Shown: positions 52,492 to 61,397, counted from the first letter of the stretch. The stretch is 64,000 nt of DNA from Saccharospirillum sp039982735 (GCF_039982735.1 NZ_JBDWXV010000003.1:485566-549565); one strand, 5' to 3'. Notes: generated by a model not told the origin, from the sequence alone. Made by a program: numbers and translations.

Positions 52492-52604
52492 GCGATGGGT
52501 GGCCGGGCTGCTTCTGCGGGGGTATCTGAGGCATGGATGCCGAAGTTAAGCCAACAGGGAGGTTTTCACGGCGCCCCCGCAGGAGCAGCCCGGCCACCCG
52601 TCGC
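52492..52604 (+). repeat. Structured dispersed repeat, copy E (type II)
   Basis: Arms 52492-52522 and 52574-52604 pair over nearly all of 31 positions (GCGATGGGTGGCCGGGCTGC and its complement). The core has GGCATGGATGCC, then GAAGTTAAGCC and TTCACGGCGCCCCC, matching copy B. It lies between the convergent hydrolase and ferredoxin genes. Confidence 0.82.
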
Positions 52605-52656
52605 GGACTCAAGGCGCTGTTGACGACCCGAAGTTGATGAGCCCAAAGGGCTCAGA

Positions 52657-52911
52657 TCATGCCTGAGCGGCCATAATCCGTTCGTACTTGTCCTGCAGTT
52701 GGGTTTTGCTTTCAACGTGCGACGGGTCGTGGGGAATGCAATCGACCGGGCAAACTTGCTGGCACTGGGGTTCATCGTAATGTCCCACGCATTCGGTGCA
52801 CAACTGCGGGTCGATTACGTAGATTTCCTCGCCCTCGGAAATCGCATCGTTGGGACACTCCGGCTCACACACATCGCAGTTGATGCATTCATCGGTGATG
52901 AACAGGGCCAT
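52657..52911 (-). CDS. YfhL-type 2[4Fe-4S] ferredoxin
   Basis: An 84-residue electron carrier of the Alvin family. The first cluster motif is C9-x2-C12-x2-C15-x3-C19-P. The second is C38-x2-C41-x8-C50-x3-C54-P with C58, the long-loop arrangement of YfhL and Allochromatium-type ferredoxins. It lies next to coaD, as in Pseudomonas. It ends near repeat E, convergent with the hydrolase gene. Confidence 0.92.
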   Translation of the reverse strand: MALFITDECINCDVCEPECPNDAISEGEEIYVIDPQLCTECVGHYDEPQCQQVCPVDCIPHDPSHVESKTQLQDKYERIMAAQA

Positions 52912-52962
52912 GACAACATCCTCTCACAGTCTGCCTCGCGGCAATGGTGTAGCTAAGCGGAA

Positions 52963-53451
52963 TCAATCGTTCTGCTGATAAATCTCAGCCAAAGCTTCTT
53001 GTACAATCGGGTGCACCATTTTGGTGACATCCCCGTGCAGCAGGGAGATCTCACGAACAAAGGTAGACGAAATGAAGGAATACTGCTCGGATGGCGTCAG
53101 AAACAAGCTCTCGACATCCGGTGCCAGCACCCGGTTCATGTTAGCCAGCTGAAATTCATATTCGAAGTCACTGACCACTCTCAAGCCCCGTAAAATGGTT
53201 TGAGCACCTTTCTCGTGGGCAAAGTCGACCAACAGGTTGCGAAACCCTTCAACTTCCACATTGCCCATGTCTTTGGTGACTTTGCGAGCCAGAGCAACAC
53301 GTTGCTCCAGGCTGAACAGCGGCTTTTTCTTCGGGCTGGCCGCGACGGCGACGATAACCTTATCGAATTGCCGCAGACCCCGTTCGACCAGATCCATATG
53401 CCCATAGGTAATGGGGTCGAAGGTGCCTGGGTATACTACGGTGCGTACCAT
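52963..53451 (-). CDS. coaD: Phosphopantetheine adenylyltransferase
   Basis: A 162-residue hexameric nucleotidyltransferase that adenylates 4'-phosphopantetheine, the penultimate step of coenzyme A synthesis. The ATP-binding TxGH motif is at 15-18 (PGTFDPITYGHMDL) and the second motif is EYSFISSTFVREIS near 120-135. ATG 53451 (MVRTVVYPGTFDP) matches the family start, with GGGAG upstream. It is 51 bp upstream of the ferredoxin gene. Confidence 0.96.
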   Translation of the reverse strand: MVRTVVYPGTFDPITYGHMDLVERGLRQFDKVIVAVAASPKKKPLFSLEQRVALARKVTKDMGNVEVEGFRNLLVDFAHEKGAQTILRGLRVVSDFEYEFQLANMNRVLAPDVESLFLTPSEQYSFISSTFVREISLLHGDVTKMVHPIVQEALAEIYQQND

Positions 53452-53584
53452 GTTGCGCTCCCGGTTATTCAACGCGCGCGAATGTTACCCCAGCCGCCCG
53501 GACGGCACAAATCAATGGACCTGGTTCCATGGCACAGGCACCGCCGGCAACCGTTACTCGCGTTTTGGCAACTGGGTATTCCAG

Positions 53585-54991
53585 TTATCTGAGAAAAAAT
53601 CGTCTCAATTGCCGTTGCACCCATCCATCATAGGGTGGATACACCAGTTTGAGGCTGTTCAGCTTTTGCTTGCCCACCACCGGTTTCAGTTTGGAAAACG
53701 TGTCGAATCCGGCTTTGCCGTGATAGTGCCCCATTCCGCTCGCCCCTACACCGCCAAAGGGAATGTTATCCAGGGTGGCGTGAAATAACGCCTCATTGAC
53801 CACCAGCGCGCCGCTGTGGGTACTGTGTTCGAACTTGGCCTGCCAGTTCCGGTCGTACCCAAAGAGGTAGAGGGCCAGTGGCCGGGGTCGGCTGTTAATG
53901 AATCGCTGTGCTTCCAAGTCGTTTTCGCACGGGATGATGGGCAAAATGGGGCCGAACAACTCTTGCTGCATGACCGTGCTGTCCAGTGAGACGCTGGTTA
54001 GCAATACCGGGGGCATTTTGCCGCTGCTGACATCCAGACCGGGTGGCTGATCGCCCCAGTGAAGGTGGGCACCATCGGCCTCGGCTTGCTGCAACCATGA
54101 ATCCAACCGCTGGCGCTGACGCTCGTTGACGATCGAGGAATATTCCGGGTTATCGATGACTTTGCCGTACATGCGGCTCACCGACTGGTGGAAGGCGTCG
54201 ATAAAGGCGTCAATACGATCCGGCGGGCATAAAATATAGTCCGGGGCGATGCAGGTCTGGCCTGCGTTCAGGCACTTGCCAAACGCCAGCCGTTCGGCCG
54301 CTTCAGCAATCGGAATGCTGGAATCGATAACGGCCGGGCTTTTCCCGCCGAGTTCGAGTGTAACAGGCGTCAGGTTCTGCGCCGCGGCCGCCATCACCGC
54401 CTTGCCCACCTCGGTGGAGCCAGTAAACAGCAGATGGTCGAACGCCAGGGCCGAGAATGCGCGGGCTACATCGACATCGCCATTGATGACCGTGATCACG
54501 CCATCGTCAAAAGTTTCGTCGATCAGCTTCTCAAACAGCGCGCCGAAGGCTGGCGTGAATTCGGACACCTTCACCATGCAATGATTGCCTGCTGCCAGTG
54601 CCGCTGTCATTGGCCCCACCGCCAGATAGAGCGCATAGTTCCAGGGTACGATAATCCCGGCTACACCAAGCGGTTGCGGCAATACCTTGCTGTGGGCGGG
54701 CTGAAACAGCAATGGCACCAGATGTTTCCGCGCTTTCATCCAGCCTTTCAGATGTCGCAGCGTGTGGTTAATCCCGAGAATGGACGGCAGTACTTCAGCG
54801 TTCAGCGTCTCCCCTTTGGAGCGGCAGCCAAAATCCTGATTCAGGGCCTCAGCCAGTGCAGTCTGGTTATCCAGAATCAGTTGTTTCAGTTGCTGCAAGC
54901 GAAAACGCCGCTCAGCCAGGCTGGGGTAAGGATGCAACCGATAGGCGGCCTGTTGACGGTCAAATCGGGCTTTAAGCATGTCCGGAGTCAT
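53585..54991 (-). CDS. Coniferyl/fatty aldehyde dehydrogenase-like enzyme
   Basis: A 468-residue NAD(P)-dependent aldehyde dehydrogenase. Catalytic Glu213 (LELGGKSPA) and Cys247 (NAGQTCIAP) are in place; the cofactor segments are VPWNYALYL and FTGSTEVGK. The C-terminal hydrophobic/basic tail (YPPYDGWVQRQLRRFFLR) and lack of a signal peptide fit the membrane-associated class that includes coniferyl aldehyde dehydrogenase and fatty aldehyde dehydrogenases. The substrate is uncertain. ATG 54991 is preferred with AGAGG upstream; a GTG two codons earlier is in frame. It lies 133 bp from coaD on the same strand. Confidence 0.85.
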   Translation of the reverse strand: MTPDMLKARFDRQQAAYRLHPYPSLAERRFRLQQLKQLILDNQTALAEALNQDFGCRSKGETLNAEVLPSILGINHTLRHLKGWMKARKHLVPLLFQPAHSKVLPQPLGVAGIIVPWNYALYLAVGPMTAALAAGNHCMVKVSEFTPAFGALFEKLIDETFDDGVITVINGDVDVARAFSALAFDHLLFTGSTEVGKAVMAAAAQNLTPVTLELGGKSPAVIDSSIPIAEAAERLAFGKCLNAGQTCIAPDYILCPPDRIDAFIDAFHQSVSRMYGKVIDNPEYSSIVNERQRQRLDSWLQQAEADGAHLHWGDQPPGLDVSSGKMPPVLLTSVSLDSTVMQQELFGPILPIIPCENDLEAQRFINSRPRPLALYLFGYDRNWQAKFEHSTHSGALVVNEALFHATLDNIPFGGVGASGMGHYHGKAGFDTFSKLKPVVGKQKLNSLKLVYPPYDGWVQRQLRRFFLR

Positions 54992-55058
54992 TCGCACCTC
55001 TGAGAAGGTTAAAAAATTACTCTAGGCCAGTCAGTGAAGACGGGTCAATGTCAGCCGG

Positions 55059-55661
55059 TCAGTTCCCGTCCATTGCCGTCCCGGTCCATTGATAGAGTCG
55101 CATGCTGACGTCGCCACTGTGCTTTTCCTTCATCAATTGCAACCCGCCAGGCACGGCCAGTGTCTGCTGCCTGGGGCTTTCCAGGTAAATCAGGGCACGA
55201 TCGGCAAGGCGCTTCCGGGCAATCAGCGCCGAGAGGGCATCGGTCCACAACCCGGCCGCGAAAGGCGGATCCAGAAAGACCAGATCAAACGGCTCGGTCT
55301 CTGCCCGTGCCAGCCAGTCCAGCGCATCGCATTGCACCACGGTTGCAGCACAACCGAGTGTCGAAACGGCTTGCTTCAGGCTGGCCACGGCTAGTGGTTG
55401 CTTCTCCAGCAGCCAGACATGCGCGGCCCCGCGCGAGGCCGCTTCAAGCCCCAGCGCACCGGTGCCGGCAAAGGCATCCAGCACCCTGGCGCCCGGGGTC
55501 TGTACCTGCAGCCAGTTAAACAGGGTTTCGCGCTGGCGGTCGCCGGTGGGCCTGAGCCCTTCCAAATTGGCAATACCAAGCCGGCGCCCCCGGTATTCAC
55601 CACCAATGATGCGCAGCGACCCTGCGCCCCGGGCAGGGCCTTTTCGAGCGGGTTTGGGCAT
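55059..55661 (-). CDS. rsmD: 16S rRNA (guanine(966)-N(2))-methyltransferase
   Basis: A 200-residue SAM-dependent enzyme that methylates G966 of 16S rRNA. Family marks are the N-terminal SLRIIGGEYRGRRLG, the SAM-binding LDAFAGTGALGLEAASRGA, and the catalytic DPPF motif (FDLVFLDPPFAAG). It lies in the usual rsmD-ftsY neighbourhood, but the paired M16 peptidase genes often seen there are replaced by one degenerate gene 33 bp upstream. Confidence 0.94.
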   Translation of the reverse strand: MPKPARKGPARGAGSLRIIGGEYRGRRLGIANLEGLRPTGDRQRETLFNWLQVQTPGARVLDAFAGTGALGLEAASRGAAHVWLLEKQPLAVASLKQAVSTLGCAATVVQCDALDWLARAETEPFDLVFLDPPFAAGLWTDALSALIARKRLADRALIYLESPRQQTLAVPGGLQLMKEKHSGDVSMRLYQWTGTAMDGN

Positions 55662-55694
55662 AGTGTCCTCTTAATCGACGATGGGCATGACAGG

Positions 55695-56585
55695 TTATGG
55701 CTGGCTGTTCGCCCGGGCCGCATTCACATCTTCCAGCGTAATAGCTGACAAGCGTTGTTGCTGCGATACCAGAAAATCGGAAGGTAAATCGTACACCGCA
55801 GAGGTCACCAGATAGCGATGAATCTGTTCGCCGCTTCGGCTGCGTTGCTCGGCCGAGGCCGTATAGGCCGCTCTGACGGGCTCAAGCTCCTCGTCCGTCA
55901 CTGCCTGGAACAGATCGTTGCTGAGCGTCTGGTTGATCAGCACCTGGCTGGTTTCTGCCCGATGGTCCCAGCGCACCTGGGGATCATACCCACTCAGCCG
56001 CTGCTGTAAAACGCCCACCCAGAGCAAAAATGCCAGCTGTTCATTGGTACCCATGGGCGGTGACCTCAACCGGCCCAGCGAGGGCTGGGGCGCAACCTGA
56101 TTGACCATCCCCTCGCCCGACAGGGGCTCCAACAGGCGCATGGCGATGGCCATGCGATCGTCATCGAGATCACCACTGATGACCACCGAGCGGTTGTCTC
56201 CATCGGGCAACCAGCTTTGCAAAAAATCAACACTGGTCTCAAGGGCGGCCGTATCGGCCGGGTTAACCACCGTTACCTGAAACTGCCCACCCCGGCGAGA
56301 GGTACTGACCGCCGCATCGATGGCAATGTCCAGTTGCTCGGTCGGAATCAGATCCTGGGTGATGGTCAGCCGCAACTGACGGGCCTGGTCCAGGTCGACC
56401 GTCCACAATGTGCGACCAGGGGCCTGCTCATCGGTTGCCACAGCCAGGTCATCCAAAAACCAGGCCTGGGGCTCGACGACCTCGGAGACAACACCCTCTT
56501 CCTGGCCCACCAGGTTGAACACCACGATCAGAGGAATGGTCACGAAAATGATGAGCCAGAGTGTGCGGCGACTGAAATGGAACAT
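55695..56585 (-). CDS. Membrane-anchored protein resembling a degenerate M16 peptidase
   Basis: A 296-residue protein with one N-terminal membrane helix (LWLIIFVTIPLIVVFNLV). Its C-terminal ~130 residues resemble the tail of M16 (pitrilysin-type) domains: LINQTLSNDLFQAVTDEELE and IHRYLVTSAVYDLPSDFLVS, ending SAITLEDVNAARANSQ. The zinc motif HxxEH of active M16 enzymes is absent. In Pseudomonas two M16 proteins stand between rsmD and ftsY, so this may be a reduced or pseudoenzyme descendant. ATG 56585 is used; a TTG ten codons upstream is in frame. Confidence 0.6.
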   Translation of the reverse strand: MFHFSRRTLWLIIFVTIPLIVVFNLVGQEEGVVSEVVEPQAWFLDDLAVATDEQAPGRTLWTVDLDQARQLRLTITQDLIPTEQLDIAIDAAVSTSRRGGQFQVTVVNPADTAALETSVDFLQSWLPDGDNRSVVISGDLDDDRMAIAMRLLEPLSGEGMVNQVAPQPSLGRLRSPPMGTNEQLAFLLWVGVLQQRLSGYDPQVRWDHRAETSQVLINQTLSNDLFQAVTDEELEPVRAAYTASAEQRSRSGEQIHRYLVTSAVYDLPSDFLVSQQQRLSAITLEDVNAARANSQP

Positions 56586-56775
56586 GAGACGGATGGGGTT
56601 CCTGTGCAAATCCAATAGGGAAAATCAATGTACTGACAACGATCAGTTTACACCATCCATGGCGTTTCTTGCCCTGCCGCCGGTATATCTCCCGCGCATT
56701 CCCTCTAGCGCCTGAATTAACATTATTGAAAGATACTGTTCATATTTCATAGTTCAGTTTTCGTTGAAATGATTA

Positions 56776-56902
56776 GCGATGGCTGCCTGGGGCGCCTCCA
56801 TGGGGGAGTCCGCAGCAGGGATGCTGCGGCCTAGGCTCCAAGGATGGATTGAGTGGGCGGCATCCCGCCCGACCCCACGGAGGCGTCCCAGGCAGCCGTT
56901 GC
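56776..56902 (+). repeat. Structured dispersed repeat, copy F (type I)
   Basis: Arms 56776-56805 and 56873-56902 form a ~30 bp stem (GGCTGCCTGGGGCGCCTCC with GGAGGCGTCCCAGGCAGCC). The core holds CCGCAGCAGGGATGCTGCGG, then CCTAGGCTCCAAGGATGGAT. An extra hairpin GGGCGGCATCCCGCCC takes the place of the TCACGCCG end. It lies in the 497 bp divergent gap between the M16-like gene and ftsY. Confidence 0.82.
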
Positions 56903-56953
56903 GGACCATTGCCACCAAGCGAACCCGAACTATGTAACTTGCGTAATAAGGCT

Positions 56954-56981
56954 TTGGCTGGCGGGTGCATTTTGCTAGCAT
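56954..56981 (+). promoter_or_regulatory. Probable promoter of ftsYEX
   Basis: TTGGCT (56954-56959) and TAGCAT (56976-56981) are 16 bp apart. The -10 is preceded by TGC, an extended -10 signature. It lies about 130 bp upstream of the ftsY start, just after repeat F. Confidence 0.5.
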
Positions 56982-57112
56982 AGCGCGGCTTTTATCGCAG
57001 TTTTTCTGAACTGCCCGGCAACACAGCGGGCCCAGTCCCGAGGTTGGTTGCTCTTTATACGGCATCGATCCGCAGTTACCCATTCACCGATTACACAGGC
57101 TACAACGCTACC

Positions 57113-58105
57113 ATGCTGGGCTTTGGCAAAAAGAAATCGAAACCCGAAACCGAACAGACCAAGCCGGAAGCGCCGGCAGAATCCCTTTTTTCCCGCATCA
57201 AACAGGGGCTGGGCCGCACCCGATCGACCTTTACCGATGGCCTGGCTTCGATGTTTCTGGGCAAAAAAAGCATCGATGACGACCTGCTCGAAGAGCTGGA
57301 AACCCAGTTACTGACGGCCGACGTCGGCATAGAGGCCACAGCCGCCATCGTTGAAGAATTGACCGAACGGGTGGGTCGCAAGGAGCTCAAAGACGGCGAT
57401 GCCCTGCTCTATGCCCTGCGCGACACTCTGGTGCACCAGCTGCAACCGGTCGAATCGCCACTGGTCGTCGACGGTTCACAAAAACCCTATGTGATCCTCG
57501 TCGTTGGCGTAAACGGTGTGGGTAAAACCACCACCATTGGCAAATTGACCAAAAAATTCCAGAGCGACGGCCATTCCGTCCTGCTCGCCGCCGGCGACAC
57601 CTTTCGGGCTGCGGCCGTCGAACAATTGCAGGTATGGGGCGAGCGCAACAAGGTGCCGGTTATTGCCCAGCACACCGGGGCCGACAGCGCCTCCGTTATT
57701 TTTGATGCCGTTCAGGCCGCGCAATCGCGCGGTGTTGATGTGGTGATTGCCGACACTGCCGGTCGACTGCACAACAAAGACAACCTGATGAACGAACTGG
57801 CGAAGGTCGTCCGGGTGATGAAAAAGTTGGATGAGGCGGCTCCGCACGAAGTGCTGCTGGTACTCGACGCCGGTACCGGCCAGAACGCCATCAGCCAGGC
57901 CCAGAACTTCACCGATGCCGTCAACCTGACCGGCCTGGCCCTGACCAAATTGGATGGTACCGCTAAAGGCGGCGTTATTTTTGCGCTGGCGAAAAAACTC
58001 GGCATTCCGGTTCGCTTTATCGGGGTCGGGGAACAAGTCGACGACTTGCGTCCCTTCAATGCCCGCGATTTTGTCGATGCCCTGCTGGATACTCGTGCCG
58101 AATGA
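57113..58105 (+). CDS. ftsY: Signal recognition particle receptor FtsY
   Basis: A 330-residue SRP GTPase that receives ribosome-nascent-chain complexes at the membrane. After a short, charged A region (~1-40) come the N domain helices and the G domain with G1 GVNGVGKTTT, the DTAGRL G3 motif, TKLDGTAKGG (G4/G5) and the insertion-box region LLAAGDTFRAAAVEQL. The A domain is much shorter than in E. coli FtsY (497 residues), as in Pseudomonas. ATG 57113 is chosen because the upstream frame has no family similarity. Its stop overlaps ftsE as ATGA. Confidence 0.95.
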   Translation: MLGFGKKKSKPETEQTKPEAPAESLFSRIKQGLGRTRSTFTDGLASMFLGKKSIDDDLLEELETQLLTADVGIEATAAIVEELTERVGRKELKDGDALLYALRDTLVHQLQPVESPLVVDGSQKPYVILVVGVNGVGKTTTIGKLTKKFQSDGHSVLLAAGDTFRAAAVEQLQVWGERNKVPVIAQHTGADSASVIFDAVQAAQSRGVDVVIADTAGRLHNKDNLMNELAKVVRVMKKLDEAAPHEVLLVLDAGTGQNAISQAQNFTDAVNLTGLALTKLDGTAKGGVIFALAKKLGIPVRFIGVGEQVDDLRPFNARDFVDALLDTRAE

Positions 58106-58779
58106 TTCACTTCGATCAGGTCAGCAAACGCTACGAAGGCGGGCACGAAGCCCTGTCGAGCATCAGCTTGCACATAGAAAAAGGCGAAATGGTGTTTCTG
58201 ACTGGCCACAGCGGTGCCGGCAAAAGCACCCTGCTTAAACTGATCACCCGCATTGAAAAAGCCTCCTCTGGTCAGTTACGGGTTAACGGCCAGATTCTGA
58301 ATCGGTTGCGCCGCTCACAGATTCCGCATTTCCGGCGCAACCTGGGCATCGTGCACCAGGACCATCAATTGCTGATGGATCAGACTGTATACGACAACGT
58401 TGCTCTGCCACTGATTATAGCCGGTGAGCACCCCAAAGACGTAACACGCCGGGTGCGTGCGGCGCTCGATAAGGTAGGGCTGCTGGAACGGGAGAAGTAT
58501 CGCCCTATACAGTTGTCCGGCGGTGAACAACAGCGGGTTGGCATTGCCCGCGCCGTGGTTAAAAAACCAGCGATACTATTGGCCGACGAGCCAACCGGTA
58601 ACCTCGACCCGGGTTTATCACGGGACATTATGGAATTGTTCTCCGAATTCAACCGCGTCGGCACCACGGTGCTGATTGCCAGCCACGACCTGGGGCTGAT
58701 CGCCCGGCTCAATTACCGGGTTGCATCGCTTCAGGACGGGAAGCTGATGAGCACGCCGTTTGAGGGGAGGCGCACGTGA
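58102..58779 (+). CDS. ftsE: Cell-division ATP-binding protein FtsE
   Basis: A 225-residue ABC ATPase that, with FtsX, activates septal peptidoglycan hydrolases. Walker A GHSGAGKST (~36-44), signature LSGGEQQRVGIA, Walker B ILLADEPTGNLDP and H-loop ASHDLG are intact. FtsE-type N-terminal MIHFDQVSKRYEGGHEALSS is clear. It overlaps ftsY by 4 bp and ftsX by 4 bp, so the three are one operon. Confidence 0.96.
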   Translation: MIHFDQVSKRYEGGHEALSSISLHIEKGEMVFLTGHSGAGKSTLLKLITRIEKASSGQLRVNGQILNRLRRSQIPHFRRNLGIVHQDHQLLMDQTVYDNVALPLIIAGEHPKDVTRRVRAALDKVGLLEREKYRPIQLSGGEQQRVGIARAVVKKPAILLADEPTGNLDPGLSRDIMELFSEFNRVGTTVLIASHDLGLIARLNYRVASLQDGKLMSTPFEGRRT

Positions 58780-59771
58780 GCACCCGAACGCCAAACCGGC
58801 CTACTGCCAAAAAGCCTGTACAGAATTCCGCCAACCGTCGGCGTGACAGCGCTCCGGGCAACCGCTCAGCCTGGCTGCGCCACCACCGCGACTGCGCCAG
58901 TCAATCCCTGATGCGCCTGTTACGCAGCCCGGTGTCGAGTGCCCTGACCTGGCTGGTCATTGCCATTTCGCTTACCCTACCCACCCTGTTCTACCTCGCG
59001 CTGTCCTCTTTACAGGCACAAACCGAGCAATGGCAGGAAGGCGGCCAGATCACCCTCTACCTGGAGCAGGGCCTGCCTGATTCAGACGGTGACCGCCTCA
59101 CCCGGGAACTGGACGCCCGCCCGGAAGTCGCCCGCGCTTACTACATCAGCGCCGACGAAGCCTGGACGTCGTTTCAGGAAACCCTGTCAATCAACCGGCA
59201 GGCACTGGGGTTCACCGACAACCCCCTGCCCGCCAGCATTGTCGTGGTTCCGTCACAACAAAACAGCAGTCAGCTCGAAGCCCTGCAATTGATCATTCGC
59301 GGCTTGCCGGAAGTCGAGGATGTGCAACTCGACCTGGCCTGGATCGACCGGCTGAACCGGTTTCTGGAGCTGATCTACAGCATCGTCACCGGTTTGGCGG
59401 TGCTGCTGGGTGTCGCCGTATTGCTGGTGGTCGGTAACACCATTCGGCTGGCGATAGAATCTCGCAAGGATGAGATTCGCGTCATCAAATTGCTGGGGGC
59501 TACCGAAGCCTTTGTGCGTCGCCCCTTTGTCTATCTGGGTATCTGGTATGGCCTGCTGGGGGGCGTTGCCGCCTGGATACTGGTCACCGCCGTGGCCTGG
59601 TGGCTGCGCAGCCCGCTTACCGCCTTCCTGAACACCTATGGCCTGGAGGCCAATGTCTCCTGGCTGGGTTTTACGGATACGCTGGTCCTGATTCTGGCCT
59701 CAATCGGCGTTAGCCTCGCTGGTGCCCACATAGCTTTACAGCGCCACCTCAAGGACGCCGAGCCCCGTTGA
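58776..59771 (+). CDS. ftsX: Cell-division protein FtsX
   Basis: A 331-residue membrane protein with four helices (near 50-72, 210-232, 258-282 and 303-325) and a large periplasmic loop (~75-200) that contacts EnvC-type activators. The N-terminal ~40 residues are basic and cytoplasmic. The QITLYLEQGLPDSDGDRL and ISADEAWTSFQETL segments are characteristic of the loop. The start is GTG 58776, overlapping the ftsE stop. rpoH follows 231 bp downstream, the order seen in E. coli and Pseudomonas. Confidence 0.94.
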   Translation: MSTRTPNRPTAKKPVQNSANRRRDSAPGNRSAWLRHHRDCASQSLMRLLRSPVSSALTWLVIAISLTLPTLFYLALSSLQAQTEQWQEGGQITLYLEQGLPDSDGDRLTRELDARPEVARAYYISADEAWTSFQETLSINRQALGFTDNPLPASIVVVPSQQNSSQLEALQLIIRGLPEVEDVQLDLAWIDRLNRFLELIYSIVTGLAVLLGVAVLLVVGNTIRLAIESRKDEIRVIKLLGATEAFVRRPFVYLGIWYGLLGGVAAWILVTAVAWWLRSPLTAFLNTYGLEANVSWLGFTDTLVLILASIGVSLAGAHIALQRHLKDAEPR

Positions 59772-59961
59772 ACCGGTGTGAGGCCGCCAACGTACATTAA
59801 ATAGAGCACTACCGGTGGCTGGTGACTATTGGCTATAGAATTTGGCTATCAAAAACATTAATGTTGATTGATGGTTTGCACAACATTTACCGCTGATACT
59901 AGGGTTCAAGAGCCGACTTCTGTTAATATAGTTGGTGAATTAATTTGATTTCCACCGCTTA

Positions 59962-59981
59962 CACTGGTTTGAATGCCAGTG
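59962..59981 (+). promoter_or_regulatory. Small hairpin in the rpoH leader
   Basis: CACTGG (59962-59967) pairs with CCAGTG (59976-59981) 21 bp before the GTG start of rpoH, just upstream of the GGGAGGGAG ribosome site. It could influence initiation; a role as thermosensor is speculative. The remaining 231 bp leader holds AT-rich promoter-like sequence but no clear sigma-E or sigma-70 pair. Confidence 0.35.
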
Positions 59982-60002
59982 AGTCCGGGGGAGGGAGAAA
60001 AC

Positions 60003-60875
60003 GTGAAACTGAACAACAGTGTTCCTGCGCTTGCTTTGGATTCTTTGGCCCCGGGTCAAAGCCTCGAGTCGTATATACAGTCGGTCAATACCTTTGACCT
60101 GCTCACGGCCGATGAAGAGAAAGAGCTGGCTGAGCGCTTGTACTATCAGGAAGACATCGATGCGGCTCGTCGCCTGGTGTTGTCTCACCTGCGCTTTGTT
60201 GTTCACATCGCCAAGAGCTATTCAGGCTATGGGCTCAACCAGGGCGATCTGATTCAGGAAGGCAACGTCGGGCTGATGAAAGCCGTTCGTCGTTTCAACC
60301 CCGAAGTGGGTGTGCGCCTGGTCTCTTTTGCCGTGCACTGGATCAAGGCTGAAATTCACGAGTACATTCTACGCAACTGGCGCATTGTGAAAGTGGCTAC
60401 CACCAAGGCGCAACGCAAGTTGTTCTTCAACCTGCGCAGCTCTAAAAAGCGTCTGGGCTGGTTGAACGAGCGTGAAGCACAGGACATCGCCGATGACCTG
60501 GGCGTGAACCTGAAAACGGTTTACGAAATGGAAGGTCGCCTTACAGCTCATGACGCCACCTTCGATGCGCCCAATGAAGACGACGATGAAGGCCCTGCCA
60601 TGTTTCCGGTTCATTACCTGCAGGCTCAGGGCGCTGACCCGGCGGCCCTGGTCGAACAGGATAACTACGAAACAGACGCCAACGACCAGTTATTTGCGGC
60701 TCTGGAAGACCTGGATGATCGTTCCAAAGACATCATTCAAAAGCGCTGGCTGAGTGATAACAAAGCCACTTTGCATGAATTGGCCGATGTCTATGGCGTT
60801 TCCGCTGAGCGCATCCGTCAGTTGGAAAAGAACGCGATGAAGAAAGTCAAAAAAGCCATGACCATCGATTTCTGA
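60003..60875 (+). CDS. rpoH: Heat-shock sigma factor RpoH (sigma-32)
   Basis: A 290-residue sigma factor for heat-shock genes. Region 2 reads LSHLRFVVHIAKSYSGYGLN, QGDLIQEGNVGLMKAVRRFN and VSFAVHWIKAEIHEYILRNW. The RpoH box QRKLFFNLR follows, unique to this family and involved in its control. Region 4.2 ends YGVSAERIRQLEKNAMKKVK. GTG 60003 is chosen with GGGAGGGAG upstream; ATG 59973 in frame lies in a hairpin loop before that ribosome site. It follows ftsYEX as usual, and the ftsH heat-shock promoter in this window is a likely target. Confidence 0.95.
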   Translation: MKLNNSVPALALDSLAPGQSLESYIQSVNTFDLLTADEEKELAERLYYQEDIDAARRLVLSHLRFVVHIAKSYSGYGLNQGDLIQEGNVGLMKAVRRFNPEVGVRLVSFAVHWIKAEIHEYILRNWRIVKVATTKAQRKLFFNLRSSKKRLGWLNEREAQDIADDLGVNLKTVYEMEGRLTAHDATFDAPNEDDDEGPAMFPVHYLQAQGADPAALVEQDNYETDANDQLFAALEDLDDRSKDIIQKRWLSDNKATLHELADVYGVSAERIRQLEKNAMKKVKKAMTIDF

Positions 60876-60892
60876 TCGACAGGTCTGGCCTG

Positions 60893-60919
60893 AAAAAGCC
60901 GCTGCAAAGCGGCTTTTTT
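60893..60919 (+). terminator. Rho-independent terminator after rpoH
   Basis: AAAGCCGCT and AGCGGCTTT form a 9 bp stem around a GCAA-type loop, followed by T6. It lies 18 bp after the rpoH stop. Confidence 0.9.
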
Positions 60920-60991
60920 ATGTCTGACTGATGCCGGCTTTGCAACGCAACACAGCCTTCAAACCTGACTGCTAACCGGGAACCAACCGCT

Positions 60992-61369
60992 ATGTCTCAC
61001 AGTCGAAGACTCACCGCAGTGGCAGCCTTGCTGGCCGGGCTCAGTGTTGCTTTGGGTGCGTTCGGCAGTCATGCGCTGGAAACCCTGGTCACCCCGCAGC
61101 GACTGGATACCTGGGATACTGCCGTTCACTACCAGATGCTTCATGCCCTGGCACTGCTCTGGTCAGGCCTTTATCTTCAGCACTACCCACATCGAGGCGT
61201 GCTAACCTCCGCGCTGCTGATACTCGCAGGCACCCTGATTTTTTCTGGCAGCTTGTACGCCCTGGTTCTATTGGATGTTCCTGCACTGGGAGCTATTACA
61301 CCAATTGGTGGGGTTATATTAATTACCGGCTGGTTTACCCTGGCCTGGCACCTGGCCCGTGGCCACTGA
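60992..61369 (+). CDS. DUF423 (YgdD-like) small membrane protein
   Basis: A 125-residue protein with four membrane helices. The DUF423 signatures LSVALGAFGSHALE near the N-terminus, YQMLHALALL in the middle and ITPIGGVILITGWF near the end are clear. The function is unknown. It lies between the rpoH terminator and trmB; trmB starts 28 bp after its stop. Confidence 0.88.
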   Translation: MSHSRRLTAVAALLAGLSVALGAFGSHALETLVTPQRLDTWDTAVHYQMLHALALLWSGLYLQHYPHRGVLTSALLILAGTLIFSGSLYALVLLDVPALGAITPIGGVILITGWFTLAWHLARGH

Positions 61370-61397
61370 TGCATCCGAGAACAAACCTGGAACCCTC

